Part shown: in pieces, positions 59,664-64,000 of the stretch
Layout: each line of letters begins with the position of its first letter
How positions within the stretch are numbered: position 1 is the stretch's first letter
Origin: JAUVPB01 sp965223695
GTDB lineage: Bacteria > Actinomycetota > Thermoleophilia > Gaiellales > Gaiellaceae
DNA: 64,000 nucleotides
Assembly: GCA_965223695.1 (NCBI GenBank)
Contig: CBDCXJ010000034.1
Coordinates: forward strand, 1-64,000
Direction: 5' to 3'
Notes under the pieces: generated by a model
The model's database searches: none
What the model saw: the letters and a program-made list of their open reading frames with translations, nothing else
Told to the model about the DNA's origin: nothing
Position numbers and translations under genes: made by a program

Positions 59664-60362
59664 ATGGTGACCGGTCGGATCGTCGTCGCCGAGGACGACC
59701 CGCAGCAAGCTCGGGTGCTGAAGCTCTACCTCGAGCGCGAAGGGCATTCGGTGATCGTGGCCGAGAACGGACTGGAGGCCGTCGAGGCGATCCGCCGACG
59801 CAGCCCCGATCTCGTTCTGCTCGACATGATGATGCCGGAGCTCGACGGGCTCGACGTCTGTCGCGTCGTCCGTGCAGAGTCTGACGTCCCGATCATCATG
59901 ATCACGGCCCGAAGCGCCGAGGACGATTTGCTCCGCGGTCTCGATCTCGGCGCCGATGACTACATCACGAAGCCCTACCGGCCGCGCGAGCTCGTCGCCC
60001 GTGTCCGCGCCATGCTGCGGCGCCACCTGCGCGCCGACCCCGACGAGGAGCTGGTGCTCGGCGGGCTCCGGCTCGACTTTCGACGCCGCGAGCTGCGAGT
60101 CGACGGTGAGCTCGTCGAGCTATCGGCGAAGGAGTTCGACCTGCTCACCGCCCTCGCGTCGGAGCCCGGTCGCGTGTTCACGCGCACCCAGCTGCTCGAG
60201 GCTGCGTTCGGCTTCGACTACCAGGGGCTCGAGCGCACGGTCGACGCCCACGTCCGGAACTTGAGGCGCAAGATCGGCGACGATCCCGCCGAGCCGACCT
60301 ACATAGAGACGGTCTACGGCGTGGGCTACCGGGCGAAGGATCTTCGCGGTGTGGCCAGCTAG
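59664..60362 (+). CDS. OmpR-family response regulator
   Basis: This 232-residue response regulator has a receiver domain (about 1-120) with acidic pocket VVAEDDPQQARV, phosphoacceptor Asp in DLVLLDMMMPELDG, and the conserved Lys in DYITKPYRPRELV. The C-terminal winged helix has LSAKEFDLLTALASEPGRVF and RTVDAHVRNLRRKIGDD. Start ATG 59664 is favoured by the -10 box; ATG 59637 would add nine residues. Its stop lies inside the kinase gene (14-nt overlap). The likely targets are its own operon and the acidic protein gene. Confidence 0.92.
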   Translation: MVTGRIVVAEDDPQQARVLKLYLEREGHSVIVAENGLEAVEAIRRRSPDLVLLDMMMPELDGLDVCRVVRAESDVPIIMITARSAEDDLLRGLDLGADDYITKPYRPRELVARVRAMLRRHLRADPDEELVLGGLRLDFRRRELRVDGELVELSAKEFDLLTALASEPGRVFTRTQLLEAAFGFDYQGLERTVDAHVRNLRRKIGDDPAEPTYIETVYGVGYRAKDLRGVAS

Positions 60363-61905
60363 CCTTCGCGGCCGCCTCGCCCTGGGCGGCGCACTGCTCG
60401 CCGTGGTGTCTGTGGCGGTGACTGCCTGGATCGTGACCGAGACCACGTCGGCGGATCTACGTGGTGACGTCGATGACCTGCGTGCCGCGCAGTCGGTGAT
60501 ACTCTCGGACCTGACGGCCTACTCGGCCCTGAACGGCGACTGGGACGACGCGCAGCCGCTGCTCGACGAGCTGAGCGCGGAGTTCGGCATACGGATCGCG
60601 CTCACCGCGCTCGACGGCAGACCGCTCGCCGACTCGGCAGACGACAGTCCTCTGCCGCCGTCGGCCTCTGCGGTGATCGATCCAGCGAATCCAGCATTCG
60701 AGGTTGCGCCGTCAGAGGCGTTCCTCGGCGAGAGCGAGCTCGCGACCGGCGCGATCGAGCACTGTCTCGAAGAGCGTGGCATTCCGGCCGACGTGCTGCT
60801 CGACGAGTTCGGGTCGTTCGAGATCTTGCCGCTCGAGCCCTCGAGCCTGGACGAGGCGATCGACGACTGCTTCGAGGAGGCGTTCGAGATGGTTGACCCG
60901 CGCTTCTTCGAGGAGTTCGAGTTTCTCGGGGAGCCGAGGCACCCGACCATCGAGCCAGCGCTCCTCTTCCTCGGGGCCGGCCCGCAGCCGTCGGTCAACT
61001 GGTGGATCGTCGCGGCGACTGCGACCGGCGTCGTGCTTACGGGCTCGCTCGCAGCAGCCCTTATGTCGGGGCTCCTTGCGCGTCCGCTCAAGCTCCTCAC
61101 CGATGCGGCGAGCCGGGTCCGCCGTGGCGATCTCTCGGCACGCGTCGAGGCCCGTGACCGGTCGGAGATCGGTGAGCTCGGGGCCGCCTTCAACGAGATG
61201 GCCGACGAGCTCGAGCGCTCAGACGAGCGCCGTAAGCGCTTTACGAGCGACGTTGCCCACGAGCTCAGGACGCCGCTCACGAACGTCACGAGTCACGTCG
61301 AGGCGATGATCGACGGCGTCGAGACGCCCGCGCCCGACACACTCGAGACGGTGCGGCGCGAGGTCGAGCAGCTCTCCGGCCTGGTCGACGACCTGCAACA
61401 GCTCGCGCTGGCCGACGAGGGCGCGCTTCGTCTCGAGCGCTTTGCTGTCGTCATCGACGACATCGTCGACGCCGTCGCCGAGGGAAACCGACCGCGCGCC
61501 GCCGCGGGCAGCGTCGCGCTCACGACTCTCGGCGAGGCGCCGGCCCCGATCGATGTCGACCCCCGCCGCATTCGCCAGGCACTCGACAACGTGGTGGCGA
61601 ATGCACTCGCACATACCCCGCCAGGAGGAAGCGTCGAGCTCAGCGTCGCTCAGAGCGCCTCGGCGACCACCATTGCCGTCAGCGACAGCGGCCCCGGCAT
61701 TCCCGAGGACTTCATTCCCTTCGCGTTCGATCGCTTTGCACGCGCCGACCAGTCGCGTAGTCGAGCCACGGGCGGCAGCGGGCTCGGGCTCGCGGTCGCG
61801 CGCGAGCTCGTGAGGGCACACGGCGGCGACATCGCGATCGAGCTCCCCGACGAGGGCGGAACCCGATTCGTCGTCACGCTCGCCGGCGCGGACGACGACA
61901 TCTAG
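60349..61905 (+). CDS. sensor histidine kinase with acidic extracytoplasmic domain
   Basis: This 518-residue kinase starts with GTG 60349. One transmembrane helix (about 10-32) and a second (about 217-245) enclose a sensor domain of about 180 residues that is strongly acidic (SSLDEAIDDCFEEAFEMVDP). HAMP, H-box (VAHELRTPLTNV), N-box (LDNVVANALAHTPPGGS) and G-boxes (DSGPGIPEDF, GGSGLGLAVARELVRAHGG) are complete. The acidic sensor next to an acidic secreted protein suggests sensing of cations or of cationic envelope stress; that is inference. Confidence 0.9.
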   Translation: MWPASLRGRLALGGALLAVVSVAVTAWIVTETTSADLRGDVDDLRAAQSVILSDLTAYSALNGDWDDAQPLLDELSAEFGIRIALTALDGRPLADSADDSPLPPSASAVIDPANPAFEVAPSEAFLGESELATGAIEHCLEERGIPADVLLDEFGSFEILPLEPSSLDEAIDDCFEEAFEMVDPRFFEEFEFLGEPRHPTIEPALLFLGAGPQPSVNWWIVAATATGVVLTGSLAAALMSGLLARPLKLLTDAASRVRRGDLSARVEARDRSEIGELGAAFNEMADELERSDERRKRFTSDVAHELRTPLTNVTSHVEAMIDGVETPAPDTLETVRREVEQLSGLVDDLQQLALADEGALRLERFAVVIDDIVDAVAEGNRPRAAAGSVALTTLGEAPAPIDVDPRRIRQALDNVVANALAHTPPGGSVELSVAQSASATTIAVSDSGPGIPEDFIPFAFDRFARADQSRSRATGGSGLGLAVARELVRAHGGDIAIELPDEGGTRFVVTLAGADDDI

Positions 61906-61906
61906 A

Positions 61907-63460
61907 TCAGGGCGCGGCGGACACCCAGACCTTGGTGTCCGGTATGAACTGACTCCAGGCGAACCAGAACGATTCGTGCGCGGCCAGGTCGGCGCCATCG
62001 AAGTCGCGGGCACGGAAGCCGCCTCCGTCTGCCTCGAGCAACACGCCGGCGGCTTCGACGACCTCTCCTGCGCTGAGCGCGAGGCGCACGGCCACGGTGG
62101 GAAACGCGACCGGAGTGCCATCCGGGGCGACGACGCCGACGACGCGGTCGTGCACCGAGAGACGCGGATCGACATCGCCAACCGGGAAGATGGGCCCGTT
62201 GTCGTCCCGCCCGCCGAGCGGGTCCAGCGGGTACGTGCGCCCGATGCCGCCGTCCTCGGCCACGATCGTTGTGTCGGGGTGGGCTCGCTTCCACTCGCCC
62301 CAGGTGCTCGTCGCCACCGTGACCTGCTCCAGCAACACGCCGTCGTCCTCGAGTGGCCCGGACAGCGCCTCGCCGGTGAAGGTGTCGAACACGGAGCCGC
62401 TCTGCAGGTCGTACATGACCTTGTTCGAGCGGGCCAAGAGACCCGAGGTGCGCAGGACGAGATCCGCCGCGCCCGCATCCGTGAAGTAGGCCTGGGCGGA
62501 ACCACAGAGCGTGCAGTAGGGCATCCCGATCCGACGGCCACCGAGGGTGTCGTTGGCCATCTCGTGGATCTCCATGATGTGCTTCGGGTAGGCGCGCGCC
62601 TCGCCGTCGACGACGACGCCGAAGACGAACTCGTCGTCGGCGTACCAGGACCCGCCGGCAGCGTCGGTAACGGCTGGATCATCCAGCGCGGGGATGCAGC
62701 CTCGCGGGCACCCGTCGGGATCACCGAGTGAGCGATTGTCGATGAACACGCCGCCCCAGCTGACCCAGCGCCAGTCGATCTTCGAGTCCTCGTCGGCGAA
62801 GAAGCGCAACCAGCCAGGCTCGATCAACGTGAACAGCTGCTGCTTGAGGCGCTGATAGTCGGGCGGCGCGGGAGTGTCCCACGCGATCAGGCGGTTCGTG
62901 ACTTCGAGCCAGGAGCGGCCGGGTTGGCGCTCTTCAGCTGTGAGCTCCGTCCCCGTGACGGCTTCGAAGCCGGCGACGAGTGCGGCGCCGATCTGGCCGG
63001 TCGGAGCGAACCGGAGGATGTCGGCGAGGAGCCAGCCCAGGCGCGGGTCGCCTGACTGAGCGATGGCCTGGAGGGCTCCGGGGTCGACTGTCTGGGAGAG
63101 ATCGCTGAAGAGCTCGTCGATCGTGATCGCGAGCGCCGGGAGCAGCGGGCCAATGGGTGCCGCAGGCGGCGGCCCGTAGGGCTGATCTGCGGGCGCGGTC
63201 GGGGGCGACACATCGAGCGTCTCGCCCGGATCGGTCGTGCTCGAGGGCTCCGACTCAGCATCCGCGTCCGTCGACGCATTGTCTTCGGATGAAGCGGGCG
63301 CCGGTTGAGCCGAGCCCTCGCCGGCCCCACCCGCATCGCCAGCGTCGACGGCGGCCGGGCTCGCCGCGTCTGAAGGCCGAGCGTCGCCATCGCGCTCACT
63401 GCCGCAGGCGGCTGCCAGCAGCACGAGGACAGCGCCTATGGCTAGGAGTCGCAGTGCCAT
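61907..63460 (-). CDS. DUF3179-family lipoprotein
   Basis: This 517-residue protein has a lipoprotein signal peptide (ALRLLAIGAVLVLLAAAC), an acidic Ser/Pro linker of about 80 residues, and a large C-terminal DUF3179 domain with FGVVVDGEARAYPKHIMEIH, IGMPYCTLCGSAQAYF and WGEWKRAHPDTTIVAEDGG. The CTLC motif is the family's signature; function unknown. Start ATG 63460 gives the signal peptide directly and has a TACGGT box at -13 to -8. Its end is 1 nt from the convergent kinase stop. Confidence 0.75.
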   Translation of the reverse strand: MALRLLAIGAVLVLLAAACGSERDGDARPSDAASPAAVDAGDAGGAGEGSAQPAPASSEDNASTDADAESEPSSTTDPGETLDVSPPTAPADQPYGPPPAAPIGPLLPALAITIDELFSDLSQTVDPGALQAIAQSGDPRLGWLLADILRFAPTGQIGAALVAGFEAVTGTELTAEERQPGRSWLEVTNRLIAWDTPAPPDYQRLKQQLFTLIEPGWLRFFADEDSKIDWRWVSWGGVFIDNRSLGDPDGCPRGCIPALDDPAVTDAAGGSWYADDEFVFGVVVDGEARAYPKHIMEIHEMANDTLGGRRIGMPYCTLCGSAQAYFTDAGAADLVLRTSGLLARSNKVMYDLQSGSVFDTFTGEALSGPLEDDGVLLEQVTVATSTWGEWKRAHPDTTIVAEDGGIGRTYPLDPLGGRDDNGPIFPVGDVDPRLSVHDRVVGVVAPDGTPVAFPTVAVRLALSAGEVVEAAGVLLEADGGGFRARDFDGADLAAHESFWFAWSQFIPDTKVWVSAAP

Positions 63461-63467
63461 TGCGCCA

Positions 63468-63473
63468 ACCGTA
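63468..63473 (-). promoter_or_regulatory. -10 box TACGGT of DUF3179 lipoprotein gene
   Basis: TACGGT on the minus strand, 7 nt before ATG 63460. No Shine-Dalgarno is present. Confidence 0.35.
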
Positions 63474-63543
63474 GCCGCGAGCACATTGGGCGTTGTTAGT
63501 TCTGGCGCGCGGCCAACCTTAAGAGAAAAGGAACAATGGTCTG

Positions 63544-64000
63544 ATGACTGACTCCGCAACAAAGCCGCAGCTGATCGGCCTCAACCACATAGCGCTCGAA
63601 GTCGGGGACATCGGCGAGGCACTCGACTTCTACGGCAGCATCTTCGAGTTCTCGCTGCGCAACCGCTTCGAGCGGATGGCGTGGATCGACCTCGGTGACC
63701 AGTTCATCGCGCTCTCGACCAACCCGGCCCCGGCGCCGGACGACGATCGCCACTTCGGTCTCGTCGTCGACTCGAAAGAACGGACGCGGCGTGCGATGGA
63801 AGCCGCCGGGGTCGACGCGTTACCCGGGCGCAGCCTGCGCTTCCGCGACCCCTGGGGCAACCAGGTCGAGATCGTCGACTACGGCGATGTCCAGTTCACG
63901 AAGACCCCGGCCATCCTCGGCGGGATGGGGATCGAGCCCCCTGAGAAGACCGAGGAAGCGCTCGAGGAGCTGCGCGGCAAAGGGTTGCTCGACGAGTCGA
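63544..64000 (+). CDS. VOC-superfamily (glyoxalase-like) protein, partial
   Basis: The frame is open from ATG 63544 to the window edge (152 codons). The first beta-alpha-beta-beta-beta module is clear: IGLNHIALEVGDIGEALDFY with the first metal-type His, then FIALSTNPAPAPDDDRHFGL with a second His, and LRFRDPWGNQVEIVDYGDVQ with the metal-type Glu. This is the pattern of glyoxalase/bleomycin-resistance/extradiol dioxygenase proteins. AAAGGA lies about 11 nt upstream. The C-terminus is missing, so its length and a possible extra domain are unknown. Confidence 0.75.
   Translation, partial: MTDSATKPQLIGLNHIALEVGDIGEALDFYGSIFEFSLRNRFERMAWIDLGDQFIALSTNPAPAPDDDRHFGLVVDSKERTRRAMEAAGVDALPGRSLRFRDPWGNQVEIVDYGDVQFTKTPAILGGMGIEPPEKTEEALEELRGKGLLDES

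Overview
The window is about 65-70% G+C, densely coded and free of rRNA, tRNA, CRISPR or obvious insertion sequences. It holds several F420/flavin LLM-type oxidoreductases, a large MalT-like LuxR regulator, a principal-type sigma factor, LutABC, and many hydantoinase/oxoprolinase genes. Many operon-leading genes have a TANNNT -10 box placed so that the transcript would start at or next to the start codon. Together this suggests a high-G+C actinomycete, probably of the Thermoleophilia (Gaiellales/Solirubrobacterales-like) or a related soil lineage. That placement is inference from gene content only.

Layout. 1-11.3 kb: envelope glycosyltransferase, three LuxR-type regulators around an HD-GYP c-di-GMP phosphodiesterase, a SigA-like sigma factor, topoisomerase III (frameshifted) and a 5'-3' exonuclease. 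11.3-14.1 kb: a cupin-lutA-lutB-lutC lactate-oxidation operon. 14.2-16.1 kb: a PLP dehydratase and an LLM oxidoreductase. 16.2-30.6 kb: a 14-kb minus-strand run that looks like one operon: HyuB, two tandem fused HyuA-HyuB proteins, an LLM oxidoreductase, 2-oxoacid dehydrogenase E1 alpha and beta, and an acyl-CoA ligase. A thiolase-like protein, a crotonase and MsrB diverge from it. 33-36 kb: HyuA and another LLM enzyme, divergent. 36-40.4 kb: an M23 peptidase-like protein and two N-terminal Rieske fusions (Rieske-ThDP enzyme, Rieske-glutamate-synthase FMN domain). 40.4-48.9 kb: DUF5996, SixA phosphatase, a coupled pair of metallo-beta-lactamase-fold proteins, a secreted protein, two divergent acetoacetate-decarboxylase-like proteins, a DadA-like oxidase, LLM and BrkB. 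49-51.3 kb: DUF3830 coupled to HyuB. 51.4-64 kb: secreted or lipid-anchored proteins, DUF4242, a methyltransferase, a deletion remnant of a regulator, a TPR protein, an acidic secreted protein next to an OmpR-type two-component system, a DUF3179 lipoprotein and a partial VOC protein.

How genes may work together. The hydantoinase operon plus its divergent thiolase/crotonase pair reads as a catabolic island. ATP-dependent opening (or carboxylation) by Hyu proteins would be followed by flavin/F420 oxidation, oxidative decarboxylation of a 2-oxo acid, CoA activation and beta-oxidation-like steps. The substrate cannot be read from sequence.

A caution for the reader: at least seven genes are split by 1-2 nt indels, mostly in homopolymers. 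Both halves keep good protein sequence, so assembly or read errors are as likely as real decay. I annotate such genes over their full reconstructed span and give the position of each break.
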